A stretch of 64,000 bases of DNA, taken from Fragum whitleyi. Taxonomy: Eukaryota > Mollusca > Bivalvia > Cardiida > Cardiidae. The first letter of the stretch is position 1. Each line of letters opens with the position of its first letter. The notes beneath the pieces are model-generated. The model saw nothing but the letters and a program-made list of their open reading frames with translations. It did not search any database and was not told where the DNA came from. The position numbers and the translations under genes are program-made. The stretch lies in assembly GCA_948146395.1 (NCBI GenBank), contig OX411545.1, positions 24,135,526 through 24,199,525 of the forward strand, read 5' to 3'. Shown one piece after another: positions 63,760 through 64,000 of the stretch.

Positions 63760-64000
63760 AATTCATCTTATAACTATACCAATATCTGTATGATAACATC
63801 CCGTATGATATTTTTCATGATATCACATAGTTATTTTTAGAACAAAGATATAATGCGGTTATTTTGAGAAACTTGCATTTCAGTAAGAAAAATTGTCAAA
63901 ATCAAGACAAATAGAGGTTATAAGATAAATATAATACATACTTAGTGTATTATATGAAAAAATATCTAACTCGGTTGTGAGAATTGATAATTGTCTCAGC
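63760..64000. mobile_element. Inverted copy of the long-hairpin element, cut by the window end
   Basis: Inverse of the 40367-40675 element: GTTATAAGATAAATATAATA then AATACATACTTAGTGTATTA and the left arm AAAAAATATCTAACTCGG. The second arm lies beyond the window. Confidence 0.75.

Overview
This is an intron-rich, AT-rich animal genomic window, most likely from a bivalve mollusc. That placement is an inference from the repeat content (dense short palindromes, TTAA-flanked MITEs and tRNA-derived SINEs with (ATTG)n tails), the intron-rich genes and the receptor type. I cannot name the species.

Two genes are supported. The first is a large prosaposin-like gene on the minus strand, from 39994 down to 1306 and running off the left part of the window. 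Fifteen exons are visible and join in one frame for 807 codons, carrying seven and a half saposin B-type modules. Most modules are coded by a pair of exons: an A exon with the first two cysteines, then a B exon with the last four. Each pair begins and ends in phase 1, so whole modules can be duplicated without breaking the frame. The 5' end (signal peptide and first half-module) was not found. The second gene, on the plus strand at 54849-62855, is a four-coding-exon class A G-protein-coupled receptor of 388 residues. It looks like an invertebrate peptide receptor (FMRFamide-receptor-like), but it lacks several usual landmarks.

Everything else is repeats. At 6.0-9.1 kb there is a degenerate 21-bp satellite with a ~377-bp higher-order period, interrupted by a 1.1-kb element. 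A 2-kb hAT-like element lies at 9.1-11.1 kb. There are at least four TTAA-flanked MITE families, eleven copies of a ~70-bp near-perfect palindrome in two subfamilies, two SINE families, a solo LTR, and a group of elements whose 5' and 3' subterminal boxes are complementary to each other with a different sequence in each family.

The most striking pattern is that the junction between an intron's 3' end and the next exon's 5' end has been tandemly copied at four places in two unrelated genes. In receptor intron 1, about 16 truncated copies of the exon-2 start form a ~90-bp satellite. In the saposin gene, one A exon start is copied six times (~121-bp period), and one B-exon splice acceptor is copied in a 30-bp minisatellite. 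Before receptor exon 4 the acceptor is duplicated 68 bp upstream. Several copies keep plausible acceptors and lead to early stops. I propose this as exon-start-seeded satellite formation that creates decoy 3' splice sites; transcript data would be needed to test it.
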